Assembly (NCBI RefSeq): GCF_021390545.1 | Contig: NZ_JAJUWR010000005.1 | Coordinates: 180,496-244,495, forward strand | Source of the DNA: Algoriphagus sp. AGSA1 | GTDB lineage: Bacteria; Bacteroidota; Bacteroidia; Cytophagales; Cyclobacteriaceae | Length of the DNA stretch: 64,000 bases | Direction: 5' to 3' | Shown: positions 25,603 to 34,826 of the stretch, in pieces | Layout of the letters: every line of letters starts with the position of its first letter | How positions within the stretch are numbered: the stretch's first letter is position 1 | Translations under genes and position numbers: made by a program | The notes under the pieces: model-generated | Told to the model about the DNA's origin: nothing | What the model saw: the letters and a program-made list of their open reading frames with translations, nothing else | Databases searched by the model: none

Positions 25603-26976
25603 CTACTTCCCTTTATTCTTCTGATGTTTGGTCTTCAGCTGGTTTCTGTTGGTTTTGGCTTTGGAGTTCTTGTTTCCACGCTTCTTTTCTTTCTCCTGCG
25701 CCTCTAGATGTGGGTTCGGTTTTTTATGCTCTTTTTTCTCATGAAAAGCCCCCTTGTAATCAGGGTTGTCTCGTTGGAGCAAACGATCCAGTTCACGGGC
25801 ATAGGCCTGCTTCTCTTCAAAAGGAGTTGGGGTAACATCCACTTCATCAGGAATCGGAGCTTCCTCCACTTTCATCCGAATAATCTGCTCAATCTTATCG
25901 AAATGATATTCCTCAGCAGGATTTACAAAGCTGATCGCCTTTCCTTCATTGGTGGCCCGGCCTGTTCTCCCTATCCTATGTACATAATCCTCATAGATCA
26001 GCGGCACGTCAAAGTTCACCACATGGGAGACCATGGTCACATCCAGCCCCCTAGAGGCCACATCCGTCGCTACCAAAATCCGAACATCACCGCCTTTGAA
26101 ATCCTCGATGGAATTAATCCGGGTATTCTGACCCTTATTCGCATGGATCACCCGCACTTCGCCATAACTCCGGTGACTGAGAAAGGCAAAAACCTCTTCC
26201 GCATTTCTTCTGGAACGGGTGAAAACAATCGCTCTGCTAATCTCCTCATTCTTAAACAGGTTGGCAAGAAGACTAAGTTTTGTTTTAATATTGGGAACCA
26301 AGTATTTTACCTGTCCTATAGTTTCAGCGGTAGTGGCCTGGGGAGTCACTTCCACCCGCTCAGGAAATTCTAGGAATTCAGCCGCAAAGCGATCAATCCG
26401 CTCACCAAAAGTCGCGGAGAAAAGCAAGTTTTGCCGCTTTACTGGTATTATCTCCAAAATTGACCTGATCTGAGGCATAAAGCCCATATCCATCATTTTG
26501 TCTGCTTCATCCAGCACCATGGTCTTGATTTCTTTGGTGAGGATTTTCCCTTTTCTATAAATATCCAAAAATCTCCCAGGTGTGGAAACGATGATATCAA
26601 CACCCTTCTCTATTGTTTCTATTTGGGTCTTTGGGCCCAGTCCTCCATAAAGTGACACCATTCTCAGATCTGTATTTACGGCCATTTGCAGCACAACTTC
26701 TTCGATCTGCATGACCAATTCCCTCGTTGGAGCCAAAATCAATGCTCTGGCATGATCCCCTTGCGCATATTTCACCTTCATGAGAAGCGGCAAAACATAC
26801 GCAGCTGTCTTCCCTGTGCCTGTCTGGGCTATTCCTAGCACATCATGCCCGGCGAGTGCAAGTGGGATAGCTTTTTCCTGAATAAGCGTTGGATGAACAT
26901 AGCCGGCATCGGCCACTGCATTCAATAGCTGTTTATTTAGCTTAAATGCTTCAAATGTTGAGGCCTCATTGCTCAT
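25603..26976 (-). CDS. DEAD-box RNA helicase
   Basis: A 457-residue ATP-dependent RNA helicase. In order: Q motif (FNKQ-equivalent at LNKQLLNAVADAGY then TLIQ), Walker A AQTGTGKTA, PTRELV, DEAD (VLDEADKMMDMGF), SAT (LFSATF), TDVASRGLD and HRIGRTGR. The C-terminal 60 residues are Lys- and Asn-rich (KKRGNKNSKAKTNRNQLK), an RNA-binding tail of the RhlE kind. Likely roles are ribosome assembly or RNA turnover at low temperature. It diverges from the dihydroorotase gene. Confidence 0.95.
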   Translation of the reverse strand: MSNEASTFEAFKLNKQLLNAVADAGYVHPTLIQEKAIPLALAGHDVLGIAQTGTGKTAAYVLPLLMKVKYAQGDHARALILAPTRELVMQIEEVVLQMAVNTDLRMVSLYGGLGPKTQIETIEKGVDIIVSTPGRFLDIYRKGKILTKEIKTMVLDEADKMMDMGFMPQIRSILEIIPVKRQNLLFSATFGERIDRFAAEFLEFPERVEVTPQATTAETIGQVKYLVPNIKTKLSLLANLFKNEEISRAIVFTRSRRNAEEVFAFLSHRSYGEVRVIHANKGQNTRINSIEDFKGGDVRILVATDVASRGLDVTMVSHVVNFDVPLIYEDYVHRIGRTGRATNEGKAISFVNPAEEYHFDKIEQIIRMKVEEAPIPDEVDVTPTPFEEKQAYARELDRLLQRDNPDYKGAFHEKKEHKKPNPHLEAQEKEKKRGNKNSKAKTNRNQLKTKHQKNKGK

Positions 26977-27024
26977 GATTCGTTAATTTTGGTTGAATTA
27001 GTAAAATCCAAAAAGGAGTAAAAG

Positions 27025-28368
27025 ATGAAAAGTATTCTGATCACCGGTGCAAATATAGTCAATGAAGGCCGGATAAGTCCGGGCGATGTGTTGGTAGAAA
27101 ACGGAAGAATTTCACAACTGGGGGAAAATCTCAGTGCAGAGCAAGCGGATATTCATATTGACGGGACAGGAAAACATCTTTTCCCTGGTCTAATCGATGA
27201 CCAGGTACACTTCAGAGAGCCTGGACTCACCCATAAGGCAGAAATATACACCGAAGCGAAAGCGGGAGTAGCAGGAGGCACTACCTCCTACATGGAGATG
27301 CCTAATACTGTTCCCCAATCTATTACAGTGGATCTTCTTGAGCAGAAATATGCAAGGGCATCGGAAGTTTCCTTGGCTAATTATTCTTTTTTCATGGGAG
27401 CGACGAACAGCAATCTCGATGAAATCATGAAGGTGAATTTTGAGAAAGTCTGCGGTCTGAAGATCTTCCAGGGTTCTTCCACGGGAAATATGGTAGTGGA
27501 CAACATAGAATCTCTGGAAGGAATATTCAAGGAATGTAAATCTCTCATTGCGATTCATAGCGAAAATGACAGCATCATCAAGGCAAATTTGGATGAATAT
27601 AAAGCAATCTATGGAGATGATATTCCCGTGAAATTCCATCCAAAAATCCGCTCTGAAGAAGCTTGCTATGATGCTTCCAGCCGCGCTGTGGCCATGGCCA
27701 AAAAACACGGGACCCGACTTCATATCCTACACATCAGTACCGCTAAGGAACTGGAACTTTTTACCAATACCATTCCACTGGAAGAGAAAAAAATCACCGC
27801 TGAAGCCTGCATACATCACATGTGGTTTTCTGAAGAAGACTATGAGACCAAAGGCAATCTGATCAAATGGAATCCGGCTGTAAAAACAGCCAAAGACAGG
27901 GATGCCATCTTCAACGCGGTGCTGGACGGAACCATAGATGTAGTGGCCACGGACCATGCCCCGCATACATTGGAGGAAAAAGACCAGGTTTACACCAAAG
28001 CGCCATCCGGAGGGCCGCTCAATCAGCACAGTCTGGTTGCCATGCTTGACTTCTACCATCAGGGCAAAATCAGCCTGGAGAAAATCGCGTTGAAAATGAG
28101 TCACAATGTTGCAACCCTATTTAACATTAAGGATAGAGGATTTATCAGGGCCGGATATTATGCTGACCTGGTCTTGGTGGACTTGGACAATCCTTGGGAG
28201 GTCTCCAAAGAGAATATTTTATCCAAATGTGGCTGGTCACCTTTTGAGGGGCACACTTTTCAGTCAAAGATCACACATACAGTCGTTTCTGGACATCTGG
28301 CGTACGAAAACGGGACATTCCATGAGCAGAAAAAAGGTGAACGCTTAGAATTTTCAATAAAAAAATAA
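27025..28368 (+). CDS. pyrC: Dihydroorotase
   Basis: A 447-residue amidohydrolase of the long type I/allantoinase-like branch used by Bacteroidota. GLIDDQVHFREPGLTHK supplies the two metal-binding residues (the usual HxH is QVHFR-type here with a single His), ATDHAPHT gives the catalytic Asp, and GGTTSYMEMPNT is conserved. It closes carbamoyl-aspartate to dihydroorotate in pyrimidine synthesis. The metal-site reading DQVHF instead of DxHxH is usual for this branch as far as I recall. A tRNA-His gene follows, separately promoted. Confidence 0.9.
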   Translation: MKSILITGANIVNEGRISPGDVLVENGRISQLGENLSAEQADIHIDGTGKHLFPGLIDDQVHFREPGLTHKAEIYTEAKAGVAGGTTSYMEMPNTVPQSITVDLLEQKYARASEVSLANYSFFMGATNSNLDEIMKVNFEKVCGLKIFQGSSTGNMVVDNIESLEGIFKECKSLIAIHSENDSIIKANLDEYKAIYGDDIPVKFHPKIRSEEACYDASSRAVAMAKKHGTRLHILHISTAKELELFTNTIPLEEKKITAEACIHHMWFSEEDYETKGNLIKWNPAVKTAKDRDAIFNAVLDGTIDVVATDHAPHTLEEKDQVYTKAPSGGPLNQHSLVAMLDFYHQGKISLEKIALKMSHNVATLFNIKDRGFIRAGYYADLVLVDLDNPWEVSKENILSKCGWSPFEGHTFQSKITHTVVSGHLAYENGTFHEQKKGERLEFSIKK

Positions 28369-28376
28369 TTTTTCAG

Positions 28377-28408
28377 CTTGCACTGATTCAGCTTAATCAT
28401 TACTTTTG
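28377..28408 (+). promoter_or_regulatory. Promoter of tRNA-His
   Basis: TTG at 28378-28380, 20 bp, then TACTTTTG at 28401-28408, an exact TAnnTTTG. It ends 38 bp before the tRNA. Confidence 0.7.
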
Positions 28409-28445
28409 CAGACCATTTGGAAGGAACCAACCCAGATGCATATAT

Positions 28446-28520
28446 GGTGATTGTAGCTCAGCTGGTTAGAGCGCTGGTTTGTGGATCCAGAGGTCGCCGG
28501 TTCGAACCCGGTCTTTCACC
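28446..28520 (+). tRNA. tRNA-His (GUG)
   Basis: The cloverleaf is clear: D-arm GCTC/GAGC, anticodon loop TTGTGGA (anticodon GTG), T-arm GCCGG-TTCGAAC-CCGGT. The extra 5' G at 28446 pairs with discriminator C at 28520, as in tRNA-His; CCA is not encoded. Counting gives U:U opposite bases at acceptor positions 5-68 and 6-67 and at 31-39, which is a little unusual. A strong terminator follows at once. Confidence 0.95.
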
Positions 28521-28522
28521 CA

Positions 28523-28550
28523 AAAGCCCCTCTTAACGAGGGGCTTTGTT
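28523..28550 (+). terminator. Intrinsic terminator after tRNA-His
   Basis: AAAGCCCCTC (28523-28532) and GAGGGGCTTT (28538-28547) form a perfect 10-bp stem with a 5-base loop, followed by GTT. Confidence 0.9.
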
Positions 28551-28613
28551 ATTTATGAAGCCTGTCTTGGCACAGCATTTGATAAAAAGCCCCCAGAACT
28601 AAACCAACTTCAG

Positions 28614-28754
28614 ATGTTTACTTTGTTCAAAACTTCGCCAAAATTCCCTCAAGTGAAGCCCATCAACCTTAAGGCGGCAAAAAGCTATTTGATGAAATTT
28701 GAAGAATCGCTGAGAAATTTCGAAGAAATCCAAAAAGAAGCGGCTCACTCCTGA
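28614..28754 (+). CDS. Small hypothetical protein, 46 residues
   Basis: A short ORF starting at ATG 28614 (MFTLFKTSPKFPQVKP), then a charged helix-like stretch (AAKSYLMKFEESLRNFEEI). It lies between the tRNA-His terminator and the debranching-enzyme gene. A strong intrinsic terminator begins seven bases past its stop, which argues that it is transcribed and translated as its own unit. No known family is recognised. Confidence 0.5.
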   Translation: MFTLFKTSPKFPQVKPINLKAAKSYLMKFEESLRNFEEIQKEAAHS

Positions 28755-28761
28755 TTAACAA

Positions 28762-28797
28762 AATAAAAGGTTATGGAAACATAACCTTTATTTTTTT
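28762..28797 (+). terminator. Intrinsic terminator after the 46-residue ORF
   Basis: AAAGGTTATG (28766-28775) pairs with CATAACCTTT (28780-28789) over a GAAA tetraloop, followed by an A and then seven T residues to 28797. Confidence 0.88.
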
Positions 28798-28857
28798 GCA
28801 TTTCATTTTTCTTGTCGGCACAAAACTCTATTTTTAACAACATAGAATTTTCCCCGC

Positions 28858-30774
28858 ATGAGTTATATCCATTTTGATAAAACACAATTAATCAATCTGA
28901 ATTATTCCCTCGAAAGAGAGATCATCAGATCCAACCGTTCAGGTGCTTATACCAGTACGTCCATCATTTGCTGCAATACCCGCAAATACCATGGACTGCT
29001 TGTAGTCCCCCAGCCTCAAATCGACTCACAAAACCACGTGATGCTCTCCACAGTCCATGAAACGGTCATACAGCATGGGGCAAGCTTCAATTTGGGCATC
29101 AGTAAATTCCCTGGGAATTATTCCCCACGGGGACATAAATATTTAGAGGATTTTGATTCTGAACCCATCCCCAAATTGACGTACCGTGTAGGCGGCGTGT
29201 TGTTACAGAAGGAATTGATTCTAGACACTAACAGAGACCGGTTGATGATACGCTATACCTTACTGGACGCTCATTCACCTACCAAAATACGAATACAGCC
29301 TTTTTTAGCTTTTCGGGGGTTTCACGATTTGTCCAAAGCGAACACACATATAAACAAGAAATATAAAAAGACTTCAAACGGCGCGATTTTCCATTTGTAT
29401 GAAGCCTATGATCCGCTTTATCTGCAAGTCTCCAAGAAAGTGGAATTCGTCCCTGCCCCGGATTGGTACTATAACATAGAATACATACTGGAGCGGGAAC
29501 GCGGGTACGATTATCAGGAAGACCTATATGTGCCTGGCTATTTTGAGTTTGATATCGAAAAAGGGGAATCGGTCATATTTTCAGCTGGATTGACTGAAGC
29601 AGATCCTAAGACTAGACAAAGTGCTTTCGAAAAAGAAATAGCCAGAAGAATCCCCCGCAGCAACTTCCTGAATTGCCTTAAAAACTCAGCCGGTCAGTTT
29701 CTCAGAAAAAGAGATGGTGACACACGGGTGATTGCTGGATATCCTTGGTTTGGCTGGTGGGGAAGAGACACCTTTGTAGCTGCTCCTGGCCTTACGCTGT
29801 CCATAGGTGATTCAAAAACTTTTCTGGACATCATGGACACCATGTCCCGCGATATGAAAGGCCCCCTTTTCCCAAATGTAGGCAGTGGGGTCATCACAAA
29901 TATGAACTCCATAGATGCGCCTCTTTGGTATTTCTGGGCACTGCAACAATATATAATTTATACCCGGGACAGTAAGACCATCATTGATAGGTACCTGGAC
30001 AAAATGAAAGGAATCATTGATGGGTACATCAATGGCACCGAGTTCAACATACATGTACAGGAAAACGGACTGGTATATGGCGGTGAAGAAGGTAAGGCAC
30101 TGACATGGATGGATGCGGTGACCCCGGACGGGCCTGTGACCCAACGTGCCGGCTGCCCGGTAGAAATCCAGGCTCTTTGGTACAACGCACTTTGCTTCTA
30201 CCATGAATTGACAGGCGATGAAGAAGTGCAGCGTTATGCTTCCAAAATCAAAGAAAGTTTCGAGATCGAATTCTGGTCAGAGGAGCATGGACACTTAGCC
30301 GACTGTGTCAATGGAGATGAAAAAGACTGGTCAATCCGGCCAAATATGATTTTTGCCACTTCATTACCTTATTGCATGCTGAGTGAGGAAAAGTGTGATC
30401 AGGTACTGGAAACAGCTAAGGCAAAGTTACTCACCACACGGGGAATGCGCTCTCTATCTCCTGACGACCCTGCGTACAAAGGGTATTATTTCGGAGATCA
30501 GATCAGTAGAGACGAGGCTTACCACAATGGAACAGTTTGGGTCTGGCCACTGGGCCATTTTGTAGAAGGATACATCCGACTTCATGGTAAATCAGCTGCA
30601 AATTTCATAAGCAAAATCGTCCAGGGATTTGACGGAGTAATGACACAATATGGAGTAGGTACAGTGGCAGAAATATATGACGGTGACCCACCTCACCGCC
30701 CAAAAGGAGCCATTTCTCAAGCTTGGAGCGTTTCAGAATTACTTAGAATGATGGATTTGGTCAATAAGATATAA
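28858..30774 (+). CDS. Glycogen debranching enzyme (amylo-alpha-1,6-glucosidase)
   Basis: A 638-residue cytoplasmic enzyme. The N-terminal domain opens with LEREIIRSNRSGAYTSTSI and CCNTRKYHGLLV, the mark of the GDE N-terminal family. The C-terminal (alpha/alpha)6 catalytic domain (GH133-type) has GYPWFGWWGRDTFVAAPGL, TWMDAV and FGDQISRDEAYHNGTVWVWPLG with the acidic residues expected. It removes alpha-1,6 branches of glycogen. It starts a three-gene cluster with a GT4 glycosyltransferase and a GH57 enzyme, spaced by 10 bp and by a 4-bp overlap. Confidence 0.93.
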   Translation: MSYIHFDKTQLINLNYSLEREIIRSNRSGAYTSTSIICCNTRKYHGLLVVPQPQIDSQNHVMLSTVHETVIQHGASFNLGISKFPGNYSPRGHKYLEDFDSEPIPKLTYRVGGVLLQKELILDTNRDRLMIRYTLLDAHSPTKIRIQPFLAFRGFHDLSKANTHINKKYKKTSNGAIFHLYEAYDPLYLQVSKKVEFVPAPDWYYNIEYILERERGYDYQEDLYVPGYFEFDIEKGESVIFSAGLTEADPKTRQSAFEKEIARRIPRSNFLNCLKNSAGQFLRKRDGDTRVIAGYPWFGWWGRDTFVAAPGLTLSIGDSKTFLDIMDTMSRDMKGPLFPNVGSGVITNMNSIDAPLWYFWALQQYIIYTRDSKTIIDRYLDKMKGIIDGYINGTEFNIHVQENGLVYGGEEGKALTWMDAVTPDGPVTQRAGCPVEIQALWYNALCFYHELTGDEEVQRYASKIKESFEIEFWSEEHGHLADCVNGDEKDWSIRPNMIFATSLPYCMLSEEKCDQVLETAKAKLLTTRGMRSLSPDDPAYKGYYFGDQISRDEAYHNGTVWVWPLGHFVEGYIRLHGKSAANFISKIVQGFDGVMTQYGVGTVAEIYDGDPPHRPKGAISQAWSVSELLRMMDLVNKI

Positions 30775-30784
30775 AGGCTTTTTT

Positions 30785-32071
30785 ATGAAGGTGCTAATGT
30801 TTGGGTGGGAATTCCCACCACATATTTCAGGAGGTCTTGGGACAGCATGTTATGGCTTGGTCAAAGGGATGGCTCATCACAAGCAAGACATCATATTTGT
30901 AGTACCTAAACTTTGGGGAGACGAAGAGCCACTAGCTGATTTTGTCAATGCGAGTGACGTCACTATAGATTATCGTGAAAAACGGTTCAAAAAATTCTGG
31001 AAAAACCTCACCTACCTAGAAGTGAGCAGTTTTTTGGTTCCGTATCTAGGCCCGGATGAATTCAAAAAATACACGGACTACATGATCCACGACAGGACGG
31101 ATGTGGACGAAAGTGTGTTTTCCAATAAATTTGAATTTAGCGGAAAATACGGCAAAGATCTCATGATGGAGGTGTCACGGTATGCTCTGGTGGCAGCTCA
31201 TATTGCCAAAAACAAAGCCCATGATATCATTCACGCCCACGACTGGCTTTCATTTCCCGCGGGGATCGCTGCCAAAGAAATCAGCGGAAAGCCCCTCGTA
31301 GCCCATGTGCATGCCACGGAATTTGACCGGTCTGGAGAATCTGTGAATCAGGTGGTCTATGACATAGAAAGATCAGGAATGCACGCTGCTGACCACATTG
31401 TAGCGGTAAGCCAACTCACAAAAAACATCATCATCAATAAATACGGAGTTCCCGCACATAAAATCACAGTACTTCACAATGCCGTATTGGATGCGAGTAT
31501 CATCAAATCCAACTACCAGAAAAAAGTCCCTGAAAAAATCGTGACCTTTCTGGGAAGAATCACCTTCCAAAAAGGCCCTGAGTATTTTGTGGAAGCTGCC
31601 AAAAAAGTCATAGAACGTGATCCAAACGTCCGCTTTGTAATGGCTGGAAGCGGGGACTTATTGAACCGTATGATCGACCGAGTGGCCGAACTTAGAATGG
31701 GCACCAAATTTCACTTCACCGGATTTCTCAAGGGCGATGATGTGGACCACATGTATGCCATATCCGATGTGTATGTGATGCCCTCTGTTTCGGAACCTTT
31801 TGGGATATCTCCCTTGGAAGCCGTGAGGCACAATACCCCAGTGATAATTTCCAAACAATCGGGGGTCGCAGAGGTTTTGAACAATGCCATAAAAATCGAC
31901 TTTTGGGATATAGACTCTATGGCAGATGCCATTTTCGCATTACTTCACTACGATGGCATTTCCAAAATGTTCAAAGAGCTAGGAACTGAAGAATTGAAAA
32001 AATTAAAATGGGAGCACGTGGCTGAAAAACTCATCACGGTTTACCATAAAACATTACACCAAACACCATGA
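30785..32071 (+). CDS. GT4 glycosyltransferase, glycogen synthase-like
   Basis: A 428-residue GT-B fold transferase. MKVLMFGWEFPPHISGGLGTACYGL is the typical start of the glycogen/starch synthase-like GT4 group. The C-terminal half has VTFLGRITFQKGP, FVMAGSGDL and the donor-site PSVSEPFGISPLEAV with its two Glu. It probably elongates an alpha-1,4-glucan from a nucleotide sugar. Between the debranching enzyme and a GH57 enzyme it completes a glycogen-metabolism set. Its stop overlaps the next ATG (ATGA). Confidence 0.92.
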   Translation: MKVLMFGWEFPPHISGGLGTACYGLVKGMAHHKQDIIFVVPKLWGDEEPLADFVNASDVTIDYREKRFKKFWKNLTYLEVSSFLVPYLGPDEFKKYTDYMIHDRTDVDESVFSNKFEFSGKYGKDLMMEVSRYALVAAHIAKNKAHDIIHAHDWLSFPAGIAAKEISGKPLVAHVHATEFDRSGESVNQVVYDIERSGMHAADHIVAVSQLTKNIIINKYGVPAHKITVLHNAVLDASIIKSNYQKKVPEKIVTFLGRITFQKGPEYFVEAAKKVIERDPNVRFVMAGSGDLLNRMIDRVAELRMGTKFHFTGFLKGDDVDHMYAISDVYVMPSVSEPFGISPLEAVRHNTPVIISKQSGVAEVLNNAIKIDFWDIDSMADAIFALLHYDGISKMFKELGTEELKKLKWEHVAEKLITVYHKTLHQTP

Positions 32072-33261
32072 GAAATATCTGCTTCTATTTTCAGGTCCAC
32101 CAGCCATACCGTCTAAAGCCCTACCGCTTTTTTGATATTGGTGAAGACCACCATTATTGGGATGATTTTTCAAACCGTAGTATCATGCGCAAAGTAGCCC
32201 AAAAATGCTATTTGCCAATGAATGCATTGCTGCTTGAGCTGATCAATAAATATAACGGTGCGTTCAAAGTCAGTTTTTCTATATCCGGAACTTTCATGGA
32301 TCAGATGCAGACCTATGCGCCGGACGTATTGGAGAGCTTCCAGAAACTCGTGGCAACCGGTCATGTGGAGCTATTGAATGAGACCTATTCCCATTCCCTT
32401 GCCTCTTTGAAAAGCAAGGATGAGTTTAAAGACCTTGTCTATAAGCATCAGGCTAAAATCAAAGAGCTTTTTAATGGATATACTCCTAAAGTCTTCCGAA
32501 ACACAGAATTGATTTATTCGGATCAGATCGGCGCCATGGTAGCAGAAATGGGCTACGATGCTATGCTCACAGAGGGAGCCAAGCATATTCTAGGCTGGAA
32601 AAGCCCCAACTATGTCTATGTGAACAGTATTGAACCTAAGTTGAAGATCCTTTTGAAAAACTTCCAGTTAAGTGATGACATCGCTTTTAGATTTGGGAAC
32701 AAAGCCTGGGACGATTATCCGCTGACCACAGAAAAATTCATCAAATGGATAAATGACATACCGAAGGAAGACGAAACACTTAATCTGTTTATGGATTATG
32801 AGACTTTTGGGGAACATCAATGGTCTGAGACCGGGATTTTTGAGTTTATGAAGCACTTACCGGAAGCCGTGTTTACCCAGACAAATTTTGGCTTTTCCAC
32901 ACCTTCGGAAATAGCTGCCAAAGTAGCCCCGGTAGGCAAAATCCATGTGCCAATCCCTATTTCCTGGGCAGACGAAGAAAGGGATCTCACTGCCTGGCTA
33001 GGAAATGACCTTCAAGACGAGGCATTTGACAGATTATATGAATTGGAAAAAATAGTCAACTCCATCGAAGACGAAGAGATACAGCGGGACTGGAAGTATT
33101 TACAGACCTCAGATCACTTCTATTACATGTGTACCAAATTCTTTTCGGATGGGGATATACACTCGTATTTCAGCCCGTATGACTCCCCATACGATGCTTT
33201 TATCAACTACATGAATGTACTCAGTGACTTTATGATGCGGGTAAAGGAAAAATCCAGTTGA
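32068..33261 (+). CDS. GH57 family glycoside hydrolase (alpha-amylase/branching type)
   Basis: A 397-residue GH57 enzyme. NICFYFQVHQPYRLKPY is conserved region 1 with its His-Gln-Pro. FRNTELIYSDQIG gives the nucleophile Glu region, and FMDYETFGEHQW gives the acid/base Asp region. SISGTFMDQM and ETYSHSLASL are also family marks. It hydrolyses or rearranges alpha-1,4-glucan. Its start overlaps the GT4 stop by 4 bp. The short size (about 400 residues) favours an alpha-amylase or small transferase over the longer GH57 branching enzymes. Cytoplasmic: no signal peptide. Confidence 0.9.
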   Translation: MRNICFYFQVHQPYRLKPYRFFDIGEDHHYWDDFSNRSIMRKVAQKCYLPMNALLLELINKYNGAFKVSFSISGTFMDQMQTYAPDVLESFQKLVATGHVELLNETYSHSLASLKSKDEFKDLVYKHQAKIKELFNGYTPKVFRNTELIYSDQIGAMVAEMGYDAMLTEGAKHILGWKSPNYVYVNSIEPKLKILLKNFQLSDDIAFRFGNKAWDDYPLTTEKFIKWINDIPKEDETLNLFMDYETFGEHQWSETGIFEFMKHLPEAVFTQTNFGFSTPSEIAAKVAPVGKIHVPIPISWADEERDLTAWLGNDLQDEAFDRLYELEKIVNSIEDEEIQRDWKYLQTSDHFYYMCTKFFSDGDIHSYFSPYDSPYDAFINYMNVLSDFMMRVKEKSS

Positions 33262-33294
33262 TTTTGAATGAAAATATTAAGAATTGCGAACACG

Positions 33295-33318
33295 ACCCTT
33301 TAACAAAAGGGTTAAATT
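33295..33318 (+). terminator. Possible weak terminator after the GH57 gene
   Basis: ACCCTTT (33295-33301) and AAAGGGT (33306-33312) form a perfect 7-bp stem with an AACA loop, but only TAAATT follows, so termination is uncertain. Confidence 0.4.
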
Positions 33319-33445
33319 GAAATAGAACAAATGCCAACACTGACAGAGGTTAAAACTCCTGGGCTGAATTTTGAATACAAATTCTTATTATTTAATGAGA
33401 GAGGCTGAAGCGGCGGCGAAAAAGCAAGCGCTACTCAGATTCGAA

Positions 33446-34267
33446 TTAGTAACTCTCTTTTTCATTAGGGAAGTCCTGACTTTTTACATCTTTAATATAC
33501 TGGGTAAAAGCACCCATCATAACCCCTTGAAGGTCAGCATATTGCCGTAAAAACCTAGGTTTGAACTCTTGGGTAATACCCAGCATATCGTGCACTACCA
33601 AGACCTGGCCATCTACCCCTCCTCCGGCTCCGATTCCTATAATAGGGATGGACACTGCCCCTGCCACTTTTCTGGCCAGATCAGCGGGGATTTTTTCCAC
33701 CACGATCGCAAAACAACCCAGTTCCTCCAACAACTTGGCATCCTCCAGAAGTTTGGCGGCTTCTGAATCTTCTTTTGCCCTTACCGTATAGGTGCCGAAT
33801 TTGTAAATGGACTGAGGTGTCAGACCCAAGTGTCCCATCACTGGTACACCGGCACTTAATATCCTGGCTACAGACTCCTTGATTTCAGATCCCCCTTCTA
33901 CTTTTACAGCATGGGCTCCTGATTCTTTCATGATCCGTATGGCAGACCGTAGTGCCTCAGAACTGTTTCCCTGATAGCTGCCAAAGGGAATGTCCACCAC
34001 TACAAAGGATCTGCTCACCGCCCTCACTACGGCAGAGGCATGGTATATCATCTGATCCATTGTTATCGGCAAGGTGGTCTCATGACCTGCCATTACATTG
34101 GAAGCCGAATCCCCTACCAGGATGATATCAATCCCGGACGCATCCACGATTTTTGCCATCGAATAATCGTAGGCCGTGAGCATTGAGATCTTCTCACCAC
34201 GGTCTTTCATTTCCTGAAGAATGTGCGTAGTGATCCTTTTGATGTTTGCAGACGAGTGTACAGACAT
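33446..34267 (-). CDS. panB: 3-methyl-2-oxobutanoate hydroxymethyltransferase
   Basis: A 273-residue enzyme that makes ketopantoate from 2-oxoisovalerate and methylene-THF, the first step of pantothenate and CoA synthesis. [58 protein letters not shown] and [14 protein letters not shown] are all present with Mg and ketoacid ligands. The start ([17 protein letters not shown]) is longer than E. coli by a few residues. It lies five bases after the phosphoribosyltransferase gene and is co-transcribed with it. Confidence 0.96.
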   Translation of the reverse strand: MSVHSSANIKRITTHILQEMKDRGEKISMLTAYDYSMAKIVDASGIDIILVGDSASNVMAGHETTLPITMDQMIYHASAVVRAVSRSFVVVDIPFGSYQGNSSEALRSAIRIMKESGAHAVKVEGGSEIKESVARILSAGVPVMGHLGLTPQSIYKFGTYTVRAKEDSEAAKLLEDAKLLEELGCFAIVVEKIPADLARKVAGAVSIPIIGIGAGGGVDGQVLVVHDMLGITQEFKPRFLRQYADLQGVMMGAFTQYIKDVKSQDFPNEKESY

Positions 34268-34272
34268 AGTGA

Positions 34273-34764
34273 TTAATGTAGATAAGCGGAAAATTTTTCC
34301 CCGGAGAAATCTACTTTGATGTGTTCATTAAGTGTAGTGGATAGTTCGAATCCTGTGTAGTCAGGACGGATCGGAAAGAGCCCATGGCTTCGGTTGACCA
34401 GCACTGCTATTTCCATTCTATAGAGCTCTTCATCCAAAAACGGCTTCATGGCATAGACCAATGTTTTTCCGGTATTAAGCACGTCATCTACCAAAATCAG
34501 GGTTTTCCCTTGTAGGTCAATTGCTGAGGTAAGCTGCACCTCCTCTGTAGCCAAATGGGCTTTGTCTATGATCACTTCAGTTTGCTCGATGATCAGGGGT
34601 GAAATTGCTTTAAGTTCAGATGCCAGCAAATGGGCCAGCGTTTTTCCCATTCCGGAAATTCCAGCAAAGACTATGGCTTTTGAATTGAGATTACGCTCAT
34701 AGATCTCATAGGCCATCCGGGTGATTTTCTTCTTTATCTGCTCGTGGTTGAGTACTTCGCTCAT
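34273..34764 (-). CDS. PyrR-like phosphoribosyltransferase
   Basis: A 163-residue type I phosphoribosyltransferase. The PRPP-binding loop is [15 protein letters not shown] at about residues 90-104. [21 protein letters not shown] and [18 protein letters not shown] match the PyrR and uracil-phosphoribosyltransferase-like branch of Bacteroidota. It may salvage uracil or act in RNA-based pyr regulation; the protein alone cannot tell. It is followed by panB in the same direction. Confidence 0.85.
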   Translation of the reverse strand: MSEVLNHEQIKKKITRMAYEIYERNLNSKAIVFAGISGMGKTLAHLLASELKAISPLIIEQTEVIIDKAHLATEEVQLTSAIDLQGKTLILVDDVLNTGKTLVYAMKPFLDEELYRMEIAVLVNRSHGLFPIRPDYTGFELSTTLNEHIKVDFSGEKFSAYLH

Positions 34765-34826
34765 GTCTTTTTATCAAAAATGAAAATTAGGCCAAATCTG
34801 CTTGGATTCAAAATCCCTTGAAATGC

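Noticed and set aside
25708..26373. 221-residue antisense ORF inside the DEAD-box helicase gene
   Set aside because: It is opposite conserved helicase motifs and lacks any family signature.
33331..33408. 25-codon ORF (MPTLTEVKTPGLNFEYKF...) after the GH57 gene
   Set aside because: Too short, no downstream biosynthetic gene on that strand to regulate, no amino-acid bias and no terminator that would suit a leader.
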